Below are positions 17,581-27,005 of a DNA stretch of 64,000 bases, one piece after another. A program made the translations under genes and the position numbers. This stretch comes from Acidobacteriota bacterium (lineage in GTDB: Bacteria; Acidobacteriota; UBA890; WLXD01). Within the stretch, counting starts at the first letter, position 1; the number at the start of each line of letters is the position of its first letter. The DNA lies in the NCBI GenBank assembly GCA_012103255.1, contig WLXD01000004.1, positions 488,381-552,380 on the forward strand, written 5' to 3'. The notes below the pieces were generated by a model. The model saw nothing but the letters and a program-made list of their open reading frames with translations, had not been told where the DNA came from and did no database searches.

Positions 17581-19161
17581 ATGAGCTCTGGCCAGCAACC
17601 AACACCACCCCCTCGCGAAACGCCTGCCTGGGTTTACGTGGCAGGACTGTTTCTCGTGGCCGCGCTGCACTACACGTTCCGCTATGTCATGGCATTCAGC
17701 GAGTCGCAGACGCTGGTGTATGCGAAGCAGTTCGCCTTTCCCGATTACATTCCGAACGACTGGTATCTGAGCCAGCCGCAGCTTGTGCGCATCCCCTATC
17801 AGCTGGTCGCCCTACCCATCATCTCCTTCTTGCCGCTCTACCACGCCACCGTGGTCTTGCGACTCATCGGATATGCGGCTGTCGCGGGCGGCCTCGGTGC
17901 CATCTGCCACCGGCTCAAGATGCGGGCTACGACCGCTTGGATCGCGTTCGGCTTCTTCCTCATGATCAGCCAGTCGAGCATGCCGGGGCGCGAATGGATC
18001 GTCCTCCGCACCGAGTCGAAGGTCTTCGGGTATGCGCTGATCCTGTTCGCGGTGCACGCCTTGATGCGCCGCCGGCTGTGGGAAGTTGGCCTCGCCGCGG
18101 GCCTCGCCACAACGATGCATATCCTGGTCGGTTTCTGGGCCAGTGTGGCCCTGGGGCTCGTCGTGCTCGTCGAACGTGTTGGCAGCTGGCGTGAGCGCCT
18201 GATTGCAACCGGAGCCTGGGCTGCGGCTGGGAGCTTCGCGCTATACGCGGTCTTCGACCGGATCACGGCGCCGAAAGCGATGCTCGACGTCGACCCGACC
18301 GACATCTGGGTGAACTTCCGCAACCCGCACTACACCCTGCTGAGCCACTGGGGGTTCGATGAGCCCTGGACGGTCGCCGTATTCCTCAGCTTCGCGGCCA
18401 TCCTGATCGGTGCACGGTGGACTGCTGGCAACTCCGACGGGCAGAAGCTCGCCGCGAGCTTCGGGCTCGCCACGCTGGTCCCGCTGGGAGCCACCATCCT
18501 GGCTGCGTACACACCACTCGGCGAGAAGGTCGCGTTTTACTTGCCCTTCCGCGTGGCCGACACCATGGTGCCGCTGTTCGGATCCATTCTGGCCGGGCAC
18601 CTGCTCTACCGGTTTGCGCTCAAGGAGCAGGCCGCGAAGTGGGTTACCGGCGTGGGACTCATTCTCCTGGCCGGAGCCAGCATCGACGATCTCCAGGTCG
18701 GCCTCGAACACCGCCGCGAAGCGCCGCTCGGCGCGATGTCTGGGAGCTACTCGAAGGCGCGATCGCTGCATGAACTTTGCGCCTTCGTACGCGAACGCAC
18801 CCCGCCCGGCACGCTTCTGGTCACAGCGCCCGACGAGGACCTGATCAACTACGCCTGCGAGCGCCCGGTGATCGTGACGTTCCGCAATGTGCCGTCGTCC
18901 GGCGAAGGCATCGCGGAGTGGTATCGCCGCCTCGTGGAACTGAACGGCGGTGAGGAACCACGCCATGTCGGCTTCGACGCCGAGAGCGAGATCACCGCGA
19001 ACTTCCAGCGTCTGCCTGATTCGGACTACGTACGCCTGGGCGAGAAATACGGCAGCCGCTACCTACTCCTCAAGCGAGCGACTCCGTCGGACCTTCCGCG
19101 GATCTTCGACAACCGGCACTACGCGCTCTACGTATTGGGTCCGCCGGAGACGAAACCGTGA
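17581..19161 (+). CDS. Polytopic membrane protein, unknown function
   Basis: A 526-residue protein with roughly ten to twelve predicted transmembrane helices (for example AGLFLVAALHYTFRYVMAF and LVALPIISFLPLYHATVVL) and a soluble C-terminal domain of about 140 residues (LCAFVRERTPPGTLLVTAP onward). A conserved-looking loop, FPDYIPNDWYLSQPQ, precedes the second helix. The arrangement, many helices then a small extracytoplasmic domain, resembles GT-C glycosyltransferases and related uncharacterised proteins, but I cannot name a family. It is the first gene of a four-gene operon: GTG of the next gene overlaps its TGA. Confidence 0.7.
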   Translation: MSSGQQPTPPPRETPAWVYVAGLFLVAALHYTFRYVMAFSESQTLVYAKQFAFPDYIPNDWYLSQPQLVRIPYQLVALPIISFLPLYHATVVLRLIGYAAVAGGLGAICHRLKMRATTAWIAFGFFLMISQSSMPGREWIVLRTESKVFGYALILFAVHALMRRRLWEVGLAAGLATTMHILVGFWASVALGLVVLVERVGSWRERLIATGAWAAAGSFALYAVFDRITAPKAMLDVDPTDIWVNFRNPHYTLLSHWGFDEPWTVAVFLSFAAILIGARWTAGNSDGQKLAASFGLATLVPLGATILAAYTPLGEKVAFYLPFRVADTMVPLFGSILAGHLLYRFALKEQAAKWVTGVGLILLAGASIDDLQVGLEHRREAPLGAMSGSYSKARSLHELCAFVRERTPPGTLLVTAPDEDLINYACERPVIVTFRNVPSSGEGIAEWYRRLVELNGGEEPRHVGFDAESEITANFQRLPDSDYVRLGEKYGSRYLLLKRATPSDLPRIFDNRHYALYVLGPPETKP

Positions 19162-19841
19162 GTGCCGTCGACCGACTATCGAACGCGGACGGCCAACCCG
19201 CGGCGCCTCAGAAGCCTGCCTCGCGCCGCGAGCGAGGACTCGGACTCCTGGACAAGTCACCCATCTTCTGGAGCGTGGGCGCCTATCGGCTCAGCGAGCG
19301 TCTTCTTGGCGCCGCCACCAAACGGCCGTTCAATCAGGTAGTCGACCTCATCCCGGGCGGGGCGAGCGTCACGGACCTGTGCTGCGGGCCGGCAGACCTC
19401 TACACGAAGCACCTGCGATCGAAGAGTTGCCGATACGTAGGGTTGGATTTCAACGGGCACTTCCGCCGCGCCCTGCGACGCGAAGGGGTCGACTACCGAT
19501 TCATCCGCCTGCCGGACGACCCGATCCCGCCGGCAGACTACGTAGTCATGTGCTCGAGCTTCTACCACTTCCGCGCATGCGAGGACTCATTGCTCGAACG
19601 GATGCGCGCGGCCGCCGCGCAACGCGTGATCATTGCCGAGCCAACGAGCAACCTCACGAACCACTCCTTCCGGCCGCTGGGGCGCATCGCGAACCTGCTC
19701 ACCAAGCCTGGCGTCGGACGACATGATTTTCGACACGACAGCGCGACGTTCGCTGCCCTGGCCCAGCGCCACAACGCGATCGAACTCCATACGGATCCCG
19801 ATGGGCACCACGCGATCGCCGTTTTCCGAGGCACGCGATGA
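19158..19841 (+). CDS. SAM-dependent methyltransferase, class I
   Basis: A 227-residue protein starting with GTG that overlaps the previous stop by 4 nt. After about 70 residues, SAM motif I reads VTDLCCGPADLYT, followed by CRYVGLDFNGHFRRAL (motif II acidic residue), FIRLPDDPIPPADYVVMCSSFYHF (motif IV region) and RVIIAEPTSNL. The cysteine-rich DLCCG motif differs from the usual DxGxG but keeps the fold. The acceptor is unknown; position in a membrane-protein operon suggests a lipid or glycolipid substrate, which is inference only. Confidence 0.8.
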   Translation: MSAVDRLSNADGQPAAPQKPASRRERGLGLLDKSPIFWSVGAYRLSERLLGAATKRPFNQVVDLIPGGASVTDLCCGPADLYTKHLRSKSCRYVGLDFNGHFRRALRREGVDYRFIRLPDDPIPPADYVVMCSSFYHFRACEDSLLERMRAAAAQRVIIAEPTSNLTNHSFRPLGRIANLLTKPGVGRHDFRHDSATFAALAQRHNAIELHTDPDGHHAIAVFRGTR

Positions 19842-20458
19842 GCGCCGCCTTGCCCGAGATCCAGTCGCCGGGATGGCGTGCAGGAGTCTCGCCGGTCGAC
19901 TGGGACACGCGCCTGCTCGCTGACCTCGCCGCACAACTCGCGCCGCGGACCGCGCTCGATGTGGGCACAGGATCTGGATACATCACCGTCGCACTCGCCG
20001 GGCAAGGCGTCCAGTGCACGGCCACCGACATCAACCCGGCGGCGCTAGCGCAGGCTCGCGAATTCGCCGCCGCCCGCGGCAGCACGATCGACTTTGTCCG
20101 CTCCGACCTGTTCGATCAGGTGCACGGGCGATTCGATCTCATCGTCTTCAATCCGCCATACGGACACACCGGGAGCTCCGGCGCGGCGCGCCTGGAGTAC
20201 CTCAAGTCGCTGGTCCCGAAGGAAAACCCGATCGTCCGGCGCGTCGTCTACGAATTCGTGCGTCCGGGTCGCCTACGACTGATTGATCGCTTTCTCCTCC
20301 AGGCACTCGACCACCTCACGCCGGGAGGAAGCGTGCTGCTCCTGGCTCACCGGCGAGAACTGCCGCTGGCGACGGGCTGGTGCTGCGACGTCATGGCGTC
20401 GCGCGACGAGTTCCGCGCTCTCCGTTTGACTCCTGAAAACAACCGAGAGCCGCGATGA
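19838..20458 (+). CDS. HemK/PrmC-like NPPY methyltransferase
   Basis: A 206-residue class I methyltransferase, ATGA overlap with the previous gene. Motif I is ALDVGTGSGYITVALAG, motif II ends CTATDINPAAL, and the catalytic motif is LIVFNPPYGHTG. NPPY is typical of enzymes that methylate amide or exocyclic amine nitrogens (PrmC, RlmG, TrmN6 groups). The protein lacks the N-terminal helical domain of PrmC, so it is probably not the release-factor enzyme. The substrate is not known. Its place between two membrane-protein genes and its tight overlap suggest a shared pathway with the neighbouring methyltransferase. Confidence 0.82.
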   Translation: MSAALPEIQSPGWRAGVSPVDWDTRLLADLAAQLAPRTALDVGTGSGYITVALAGQGVQCTATDINPAALAQAREFAAARGSTIDFVRSDLFDQVHGRFDLIVFNPPYGHTGSSGAARLEYLKSLVPKENPIVRRVVYEFVRPGRLRLIDRFLLQALDHLTPGGSVLLLAHRRELPLATGWCCDVMASRDEFRALRLTPENNREPR

Positions 20459-21606
20459 ACCGCCGGCAAGCGGGAACGAGCGTCCTGCTCACCGTTTTCG
20501 CCGCGGGAATCGTGGCAGCCGTCCTTTGGTTCGACAGCGTCTATCTCGGCCTGTCGCCACTCCACGAGAACACCTATCCCAACAGCACGCCCGTCTACCT
20601 TGCTCGGACCTTCGCGTTCGCTGCCGCAGCGGCGATAGCTTTCTTCGCACTCCTGCGTCTACCCGACCGAGGTCGCTTGCCGGCCGACAGTGAGCCCACG
20701 CAATGGGCGCGGCTCACGATCGTCCTGGGCGCTGTGGTCACTCTCGCGACAGTGGCGCTGTTCCTGCTGAGCCCACAGGGCTACCACCTGCTGTCGCTCG
20801 AAGACAACGTGGTCGAAATGCTGTCGGCGCTCCTCGCGCTTGAGGCGAGCCTGGTGCTCATCACCGTCGCGGTCATCGTGCTGCGCCGGCATGGACGGGC
20901 CGAGCTCCTGCGCGCCGCGCTGCTCGCATGCCTCGGACTGGCCTGCCTGATCGTGGGCGTTGAGGAGGTTTCCTGGGGCCAGCGCTACCTCGACCTTGAA
21001 ACGCCGGATGCAATTCTCGAACTCAGCGAACGCAACGAGATCAACTTCCACAACATGAACACGGCGTTCTTCGAGTTCGCGTACTACTTCGGACTCTTCC
21101 TGTTCTTCGTCGCGGCCCCGATCGTTCACGCGCGAACCAATCTATTTGCGCGCTTGGGTCCGACTGGAGACTTCGTCCCGACCTGGACGAGCGCTCTCGT
21201 AGTGGCGCCGGCATTTGGCTACAACTACGTTTTCTGGAATCTCGCGTTTACCCAGATCGCTTTCTGGTTCACCGCGTTTTTCCTCGCCTGGCACATCCGG
21301 AATCTGATCCGCGAGCAGGCCTGGGCCACCACAGTGGCGGCCGGGGCCTCCGCCCTGGCGTTTCTCGCCGCCCAGTACGTTTTCTACTTCCAGGGCGAGA
21401 TGTTCCTCGCGATCCGACTGTGGGATGCCACCGAGTACAAGGAGCTCATCTTGCCGTACGCGTTGCTCGTGTACTCGATCGTGCTAGCACACCGTTTCCG
21501 CGGCAGCGGCGGTCTGGCATCCGTGTTCGAACGGACTTCGAGCGCCGAGGGCCCGGCGGAACCAGTCAGGGCCGAGGTCGACCCGGCACTCCCGCACGCA
21601 GCCTGA
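20455..21606 (+). CDS. Polytopic membrane protein with EEVSWGQR motif, unknown function
   Basis: 383 residues, with about nine or ten predicted transmembrane segments, beginning at an ATGA overlap with the methyltransferase gene. In the middle lies VGVEEVSWGQRYLDLETP followed by NEINFHNMNT. I recognise this EExSWGQR...NExNxHN pattern from uncharacterised bacterial membrane proteins, and the conserved charged residues inside membrane segments hint at an enzyme rather than a simple channel. It is the last gene of the operon; a GC-rich hairpin (21617-21640) follows the stop. Confidence 0.7.
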   Translation: MNRRQAGTSVLLTVFAAGIVAAVLWFDSVYLGLSPLHENTYPNSTPVYLARTFAFAAAAAIAFFALLRLPDRGRLPADSEPTQWARLTIVLGAVVTLATVALFLLSPQGYHLLSLEDNVVEMLSALLALEASLVLITVAVIVLRRHGRAELLRAALLACLGLACLIVGVEEVSWGQRYLDLETPDAILELSERNEINFHNMNTAFFEFAYYFGLFLFFVAAPIVHARTNLFARLGPTGDFVPTWTSALVVAPAFGYNYVFWNLAFTQIAFWFTAFFLAWHIRNLIREQAWATTVAAGASALAFLAAQYVFYFQGEMFLAIRLWDATEYKELILPYALLVYSIVLAHRFRGSGGLASVFERTSSAEGPAEPVRAEVDPALPHAA

Positions 21607-21616
21607 GAACGATACC

Positions 21617-21640
21617 GGCCCCCTAACCTATTGGGGGGCC
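21617..21640. terminator. GC-rich hairpin between convergent genes
   Basis: GGCCCCC (21617-21623) pairs with GGGGGCC (21634-21640) around a 10-nt loop. It lies just after the operon stop at 21606 and covers the TAG of the convergent nucleosidase gene. There is no U-tract, so termination is uncertain. Confidence 0.35.
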
Positions 21641-22615
21641 CCGCCAGGCACGCAGAAACTCGAGCAGGACCGCCGCGGAATTGTTCGCCGCGAGGCGACC
21701 GAAGACTCGGATCTCGTTGGTCCCCGCGCCGCCGCCGGACAGATCCGACAGAGACCGGAAGCCGAGGAAGGCAACGTCGTTCAGCTCGGCGATCTGCGCG
21801 ATCGCCGCCGTCTCCATATCGACCGCATCCGCCTCGAAGACGCGCCAGATCCATTCACGGAACTCGGCGTTGTTCAGGAACGTCGAGCCGCTCACCCCGT
21901 TGCCGCCAACCACGATGCGCGGCTGGTGCTCAAGACACTCGCCCGCCGGCACGCAGCGCTCCAGCGCGACGTCGGCGGCCACCTCACGGGCGACAGCCAA
22001 CATATTCGGATCGACCGGGAACCAGAATTGACGTCTTTCGGGTTGCGCCTCCGGTCCGCCGCCCAGAACCAGCTGGCCGCGCGGGAACATCATGCCGAAG
22101 TTCTCGAACTCGCCGCCCCGGCCGTCGGTCTCCCATCCATCCGGAGTCTCGCGCGCGAACACCATCTCCTGGTGTTGTCCCCACTGAGCAGGCACCGTCA
22201 CGTCACCGACGGCGAGGTTGGGATTCACGCCGCCGGCAATGCCCGAGAACACGATCCCGCCCACGTCGAAATAGTCGATCACCGCCTGGGTGGCCGCGGC
22301 TGCGTTCACCATGCTGACACCGGAGAGGAACATCACGACGGGATGTCCCTCGAGGTGCCCCACGTGGTGTTCACGTCTGGCGATGGTGACCGTCCGTTCG
22401 ATCTCGGCGGCTTCAAGGAGACGATCGAGCTCTGCTGGTACCGCAGAGATCACCACCACCCGGCGAACCTCGCCGTCCTCGAAAACGGCGCGCGAGCTTC
22501 CACCAGCGCGTTCTGGCTCCGCAACCTGGACGGTCGTGCTGGACGCGGAAACGCACGCCGACAACTGGGATGCGACAACAAACAGCGCGACAAAGTGCAA
22601 TAGGCGATTCGACAT
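21623..22615 (-). CDS. Exported MTA/SAH-type nucleosidase (PNP_UDP superfamily)
   Basis: A 330-residue phosphorylase-superfamily protein. Motifs match the methylthioadenosine/S-adenosylhomocysteine nucleosidase branch: VVVISAVPAELDRLL at the N-terminus of the domain, VFSGIAGGVNPNLAVGDV, AVDMETAAIAQIAE (the ribose-binding Met-Glu), and FRSLSDLSGGG, where the Asp acts as acid on the base. It starts with a signal ending VASQLSACVSAS, so it should be a periplasmic or outer-membrane lipoprotein, which is unusual for the housekeeping Pfs enzyme. An extra segment around residues 150-225 is not in Pfs. It probably salvages external nucleosides. Confidence 0.85.
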   Translation of the reverse strand: MSNRLLHFVALFVVASQLSACVSASSTTVQVAEPERAGGSSRAVFEDGEVRRVVVISAVPAELDRLLEAAEIERTVTIARREHHVGHLEGHPVVMFLSGVSMVNAAAATQAVIDYFDVGGIVFSGIAGGVNPNLAVGDVTVPAQWGQHQEMVFARETPDGWETDGRGGEFENFGMMFPRGQLVLGGGPEAQPERRQFWFPVDPNMLAVAREVAADVALERCVPAGECLEHQPRIVVGGNGVSGSTFLNNAEFREWIWRVFEADAVDMETAAIAQIAELNDVAFLGFRSLSDLSGGGAGTNEIRVFGRLAANNSAAVLLEFLRAWRGPPIG

Positions 22616-22796
22616 AGCCGAATTCTAACGGCCAGCCACCACACGCTGGGCCACCCGCGACCGGCGCTGCTCCGTGTTCGGTTGCATCCAGGGCGGCACG
22701 AGGGTTTGATAGCCGCACAAACTGGCTTTTCGCGATGCGCGTTGAGGCGGCGCGCACGCTCGCACCCGGGGCCTGCCCCGTAACCCGGAGTCGTCG

Positions 22797-25700
22797 ATGC
22801 GATCTCTCCGCACTCGCACCCTGCTCACGATCGTCTTTGTAGCGACCGTCGCTTTCCCTGCCGGCCAGAGTGCCGCGATTGCGCAGGAAGGTGACGACAA
22901 CGCGAATGTGACCGTTGACCCTCGCCTTTACGAGGACATGTCATATCGGTCGCTCAACTTCAGCCGTGGCGGCCGCGCAGTAGCCGTTTCCGGGGTCGTC
23001 GACTCTCCCCTCACCTACTACATGGGCGCCACGGGCGGCGGCGTGTGGAAGACCGACGATGCTGGCAATAGCTGGAACAACATCTCGGACGGTTTCTTCG
23101 GCGTCGGCTCTATTGGCGCGATCGAAGTCGCGCCGTCCGACCCGAACGTGATCTGGGTCGGTACCGGCGAGGGATGTCCGCGCGGCAACGTCGCCATCGG
23201 TGACGGCATCTACCGTTCGACGGACGCCGGCAAGAGCTGGATGAAGTCCCTCGACCTCGACGCCAACATCGGCAAGCTGGTGGTGCACCCGACCGATCAC
23301 GACACTGTCTGGGTAGCGGTTATCGGCAACATCTTCGGCGACAACGAGGACCGCGGCGTCTACAAGACGACCGACGGTGGCATGAACTGGGAGAAGGTTC
23401 TTTACATCGATGAGAACACCGGTTTCGTCGATGTGGAGATCGATCCCAACAACCCGCGCATCCTGCTGGCGTCCGCGTGGACGGTTCGCCGTTCGCCCTG
23501 GTCGATCGACTCCGGATCTGAGGATGACGGTGTCTACCGGAGCAAGGACGGCGGCACCACGTGGGAGAAGCTCGGTGGTGGGCTCCCGGACGGCATGGTG
23601 GGCCGCAGCTCGGTGGCGATCTCGCCGGCCAACAGCGACCGCATGTGGGTGCTGATCGAGGCCTCCGACGACCGCGGCGGCGTGTTCCGGTCGGACAACG
23701 GCGGCGATACCTGGAACAGGATCAATAGCACCCGCGCGCTGCTGCAGCGCGCCTGGTACTACATCCACATCTACGCCGACCCGAAGGACGAGAACACGGT
23801 CTACGCCCTGAACACGGGGTTCTACAAGTCGATCGACGGCGGCAAGACGTTCGACATCCGCCTGCGCCCGCCGCATGGAGACAACCACGACTTGTGGATC
23901 AACCCTGAGAATCCACAGGTGATGGTGAACGCCAACGACGGTGGCGCCAACGTCTCGTTCAACGGCGGGGGCAGCTGGTCGCACCAGCGCAACCAGCCGA
24001 CGGCGCAGATGTATCGCGTCTCGGTGGATGAAGCCTGGCCGTACCGCGTCTACGGCGCCCAGCAGGACAACTCCACCGCACGCCTCTCCAGCCTGAGCCG
24101 AGGCGGCTTCGGCGGCGGCGGTTTCGGCGCTGCCTTCGAGTCGGTGGGTGGTGGCGAGAGCGGCCACATTGCGGTGGATCCACGCGGCAACGAGGTTGTG
24201 TACGCCGGCAGCTACGGCGGCACGATCACTCGGCGGGACATGGAGACGGGCCTGTCAGAGAACGTGCGCGCGTACCCCGAGTCGCAGACCGGCCAGCAGG
24301 CGCTGGACATGGAATATCGGTTCCAGTGGAACGCGCCGATCCGTATCTCGCCGCACAACCCCGACGCGGTCTACCACACGTCCCAGTACGTACATCGAAC
24401 GACCGACGACGGTCGGAGTTGGGAGGTCATCAGTCCCGATCTCACCTACGACGATCCCGAGACGCAGGGCTACTCAGGAAGCGCGGGCATCACGCGCGAC
24501 AACACGGGCGTCGAGGTGTTCAACACCATCTTCGCGTTCGAGGAGTCACATCACGCCGCGGGTCTGATGTGGGCCGGCACGGATGACGGGCGCATGTGGT
24601 TGACCCGGGACGACGGCACCAACTGGACCGAGATCACGCCGGAAGACATGCCGGTGCGCGGCACCGTCAACACGATCGACGTGTCGGCCCATGATCCCGG
24701 CCGCATCCATATCGCAGTGCATAAGTACCGCGAGAACGACTTCACGCCGTACATCTTCAGGACCTCCGACTACGGCGCCTCCTGGGAGCTCCTGACGGAC
24801 GGCACGAACGGCATCCCGGCTGACCACTGGGTGCGTACGGTCCGTGAAGACCCCGATCGCCAGGGCTTGCTGTACGCCGGAACCGAATTCGGTGTGTACG
24901 TATCGTTCGACGGCGGGGCGCACTGGCAGAGCTTGCAGCTGAACCTTCCGCAAGTCCCGATTACGGAGATCCTGGTACATCGAAAGGACCTCGTGGTTGC
25001 GACGCAGGGCCGCGCTTTCTACATCCTCGATGATCTATCGCCATTGCATCAGGTCCAGGCAGGGATGGAGAACGAGGCGGCGGCACTGCTTGCTCCGCGC
25101 GACGCGTTCCGCGGGCTCGGTGGACCCGTCGCGATCAACTATTGGCTCTCAGAGGTTCCGGAATCTGGCGTCAAGATCGAGATCGTGAACGGCGACGGAG
25201 ACGTGGTTCGGGAGTACTCTTCGTCCGCGTCGAGCGATCCGTCATCGATGCTCCCAGCCGGCATGTCGTTGGCCGATGTCCCGCCGCAGTTCCGGCGGCA
25301 ACTGGCATCTGCAGGCGGCAGCCTCGAGCCCGAATCAGGCATGAATCAGCTGACGTGGAACGGCCGGCACGATGCCCTGTTCCGCCGGCCGCGCGGCATC
25401 GTGATGTGGGGCGGCGGCGGCACCCAGGGGCCCAAAGCCGTCCCCGGCGACTACACCGTTCGGATGACCGTCGGTGACGACGTTCAAGAACAAGCGTTCA
25501 CGCTGGGGATCGATCCGCGCCGCGACGCCACGGTTGCCGACTACGAACGGCAGTACGACCTCGTTGTCGAGGTAGGTGAACAACTCGACGAAGTATGGAC
25601 CTCGCTCGAAGGCTTGCGCCGGGTGAAGGGCGCCATCCGCCAGATCGGCGGCCGGGTTCGCGGACAAGACGGCGCCGACGAAATCGTGAGGCTCGGGCGA

Positions 25701-25997
25701 CAGATCACGGGCGACCTCGAGGAGATCGAAAAGGTGATCACCCAGGTCGAAGGCGAGGGTGGCCAGGATGCCCTCAACTTCCCCGGCCGTCTCGACAACC
25801 AGTGGGCCGCACTCTACGGCGCCGCATCCGGGCCGGACACGCCGCTCACGGCTGGCGTGGCCAAGCGACAGGCGGATCTGCAACCGGAAACGGACGAACT
25901 GCTCGAGCGCCTCGCGGCCATTTACGCCGGTCCATTGATCGAACTCAACACCAAGATCAGCGCGCTGAATCTGGACGCGATCTCGTTGCCCGAGTAG
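22797..25997 (+). CDS. Large exported BNR/sortilin-like beta-propeller protein
   Basis: A 1066-residue protein with a signal peptide and GGAG six bases before the ATG. The first 750 residues hold many Asp-box (BNR) repeats: GVWKTDDAGNSWNNI, GIYRSTDAGKSWMK, GVYKTTDGGMNWEK, GVFRSDNGGDTWNR, YVSFDGGAHWQSL. They build one or two VPS10/sortilin-like propellers of the type often annotated 'glycosyl hydrolase' in Acidobacteriota. No sialidase catalytic residues are evident, so an enzymatic role is doubtful. The C-terminal 300 residues are a Fn3-like segment and a helical region (VEVGEQLDEVWTSLEGLRR). It is followed by a strong terminator at 26067. Confidence 0.85.
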   Translation: MRSLRTRTLLTIVFVATVAFPAGQSAAIAQEGDDNANVTVDPRLYEDMSYRSLNFSRGGRAVAVSGVVDSPLTYYMGATGGGVWKTDDAGNSWNNISDGFFGVGSIGAIEVAPSDPNVIWVGTGEGCPRGNVAIGDGIYRSTDAGKSWMKSLDLDANIGKLVVHPTDHDTVWVAVIGNIFGDNEDRGVYKTTDGGMNWEKVLYIDENTGFVDVEIDPNNPRILLASAWTVRRSPWSIDSGSEDDGVYRSKDGGTTWEKLGGGLPDGMVGRSSVAISPANSDRMWVLIEASDDRGGVFRSDNGGDTWNRINSTRALLQRAWYYIHIYADPKDENTVYALNTGFYKSIDGGKTFDIRLRPPHGDNHDLWINPENPQVMVNANDGGANVSFNGGGSWSHQRNQPTAQMYRVSVDEAWPYRVYGAQQDNSTARLSSLSRGGFGGGGFGAAFESVGGGESGHIAVDPRGNEVVYAGSYGGTITRRDMETGLSENVRAYPESQTGQQALDMEYRFQWNAPIRISPHNPDAVYHTSQYVHRTTDDGRSWEVISPDLTYDDPETQGYSGSAGITRDNTGVEVFNTIFAFEESHHAAGLMWAGTDDGRMWLTRDDGTNWTEITPEDMPVRGTVNTIDVSAHDPGRIHIAVHKYRENDFTPYIFRTSDYGASWELLTDGTNGIPADHWVRTVREDPDRQGLLYAGTEFGVYVSFDGGAHWQSLQLNLPQVPITEILVHRKDLVVATQGRAFYILDDLSPLHQVQAGMENEAAALLAPRDAFRGLGGPVAINYWLSEVPESGVKIEIVNGDGDVVREYSSSASSDPSSMLPAGMSLADVPPQFRRQLASAGGSLEPESGMNQLTWNGRHDALFRRPRGIVMWGGGGTQGPKAVPGDYTVRMTVGDDVQEQAFTLGIDPRRDATVADYERQYDLVVEVGEQLDEVWTSLEGLRRVKGAIRQIGGRVRGQDGADEIVRLGRQITGDLEEIEKVITQVEGEGGQDALNFPGRLDNQWAALYGAASGPDTPLTAGVAKRQADLQPETDELLERLAAIYAGPLIELNTKISALNLDAISLPE

Positions 25998-26066
25998 GTG
26001 ATTGGGTCCCCCGACGGGGCCGTAGAAATGGACGTGCCGCGCAGAGGACGGTGAGCTAGTCTGAAG

Positions 26067-26097
26067 GGGTCGGCCACTCGGTGGCCGGCCCTTTTTT
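26067..26097 (+). terminator. Rho-independent terminator after the BNR gene
   Basis: An 11-bp stem (26067-26077 with 26081-26091, one G-T pair) with a TCG loop is followed by six Ts at 26092-26097. It separates the BNR gene from the small beta-barrel gene. Confidence 0.88.
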
Positions 26098-26147
26098 GGG
26101 CGAGACCCGTCTTTTCCAAATCCCTGTCAGATTTGAGGAGCGCTCCT

Positions 26148-26804
26148 ATGCGCAAGTACCTTCCGGCACTGCTTCTGCTCGTTCTCGTGGTATCGATTCC
26201 TTTCGAAGCCGAGGCACAGCGCAGCCGCCGCAATTCCGTCGAGGTCACTCCGTTCGTCGGCTACCGCTTCAGCAACACGCTGACGGCCGACGTGAACCTG
26301 GATGGCGTCAACGTCAGCGAGCAGGTCAAGCTCAAGAACGGCGTGAGCTACGGCTTCATCGTCGATGTGCCCCTGACCGACTACATCGGCATCGAAGCGC
26401 TGTACACCCGCCGCAGCGCGGACATCGAAGTCACCGGCCTGATGCCCGCCCACACGGTGGGCCAGGGCGACGCCACCTACATTCACGGCGGCGCCAAATT
26501 CACCCTCAACCCCTACAGTCGCGGCGCCAAGTGGTTCCTCGCGGCAACGATGGGTGTGGGCCAGGTCGGCACCGATGTCCCGGACGTCGACAGTCAGTCG
26601 AAATTCAGCTTCGGGTTCGGTGCTGGCGCGACCATCCCGCTGAGCGACTCGATCGGTATCCGCACCGAGTTCCGTGGTTTCTCGACCAAGACGGATCTCA
26701 CCAGCCTCGGCTGGATCTGCGGCTACTACACCTGCAGCCTCGTTCAGGGCAACCAGTACTTCTGGGAAGGTGAACTGCGGGCAGGAATCGAGTTCGGCTT
26801 CTAA
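26148..26804 (+). CDS. Small outer-membrane beta-barrel protein
   Basis: 218 residues from ATG 26148, chosen over the TTG at 26133 because the GAGGAG at 26135-26140 is then correctly spaced. Signal peptide MRKYLPALLLLVLVVSIPFEAEAQ is followed by VEVTPFVGYRF, a typical first strand of OmpA/OmpW-size barrels, alternating strands (IGIEALYTRRSADIEV, SFGFGAGATIPLSDSIGI) and a final LRAGIEFGF with terminal Phe for barrel assembly. Size suggests eight strands. Its role is unknown. It has its own terminator and is bounded by another upstream, so it is monocistronic. Confidence 0.85.
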   Translation: MRKYLPALLLLVLVVSIPFEAEAQRSRRNSVEVTPFVGYRFSNTLTADVNLDGVNVSEQVKLKNGVSYGFIVDVPLTDYIGIEALYTRRSADIEVTGLMPAHTVGQGDATYIHGGAKFTLNPYSRGAKWFLAATMGVGQVGTDVPDVDSQSKFSFGFGAGATIPLSDSIGIRTEFRGFSTKTDLTSLGWICGYYTCSLVQGNQYFWEGELRAGIEFGF

Positions 26805-26825
26805 CGAACTCGCACCAGGATTGAA

Positions 26826-26859
26826 GGCCGCGGCGGGCAACCGTCGCGGCCTTTTTGTT
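26826..26859 (+). terminator. Rho-independent terminator after the beta-barrel gene
   Basis: An 11-bp stem (26826-26836 with 26841-26851, one G-T pair) closed by a four-base GCAA loop (26837-26840) is followed by TTTTTGTTT. It sits 22 bp after the stop codon. Confidence 0.9.
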
Positions 26860-26868
26860 TGGGAGAGC

Positions 26869-27005
26869 GGAGGGGGTGGTAGGGGTCGACTGCGAAGTGT
26901 CAGCGGGAGTTGAGGTGCTCGAACGCAGTGCAGCCGCGCGGTCGCTTAGCTCTCCTCGTCGTCGTGCCAGCGAGTCTTCTTTCGTCGACCCCTACCACCC
27001 CCTCC
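26869..27005 (-). repeat. Structured palindromic-ended repeat, copy C
   Basis: A perfect 22-bp inverted repeat (26869-26890 with 26984-27005) encloses a 93-nt interior. Read on the minus strand the interior contains GACTCGCTGGCACG, GAGCTAAG, GCGCGGCTGCACTGC and TGACACTTCG. Arm sequence differs from copies A, B and D apart from the inner GGGGTCGAC. Confidence 0.8.
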
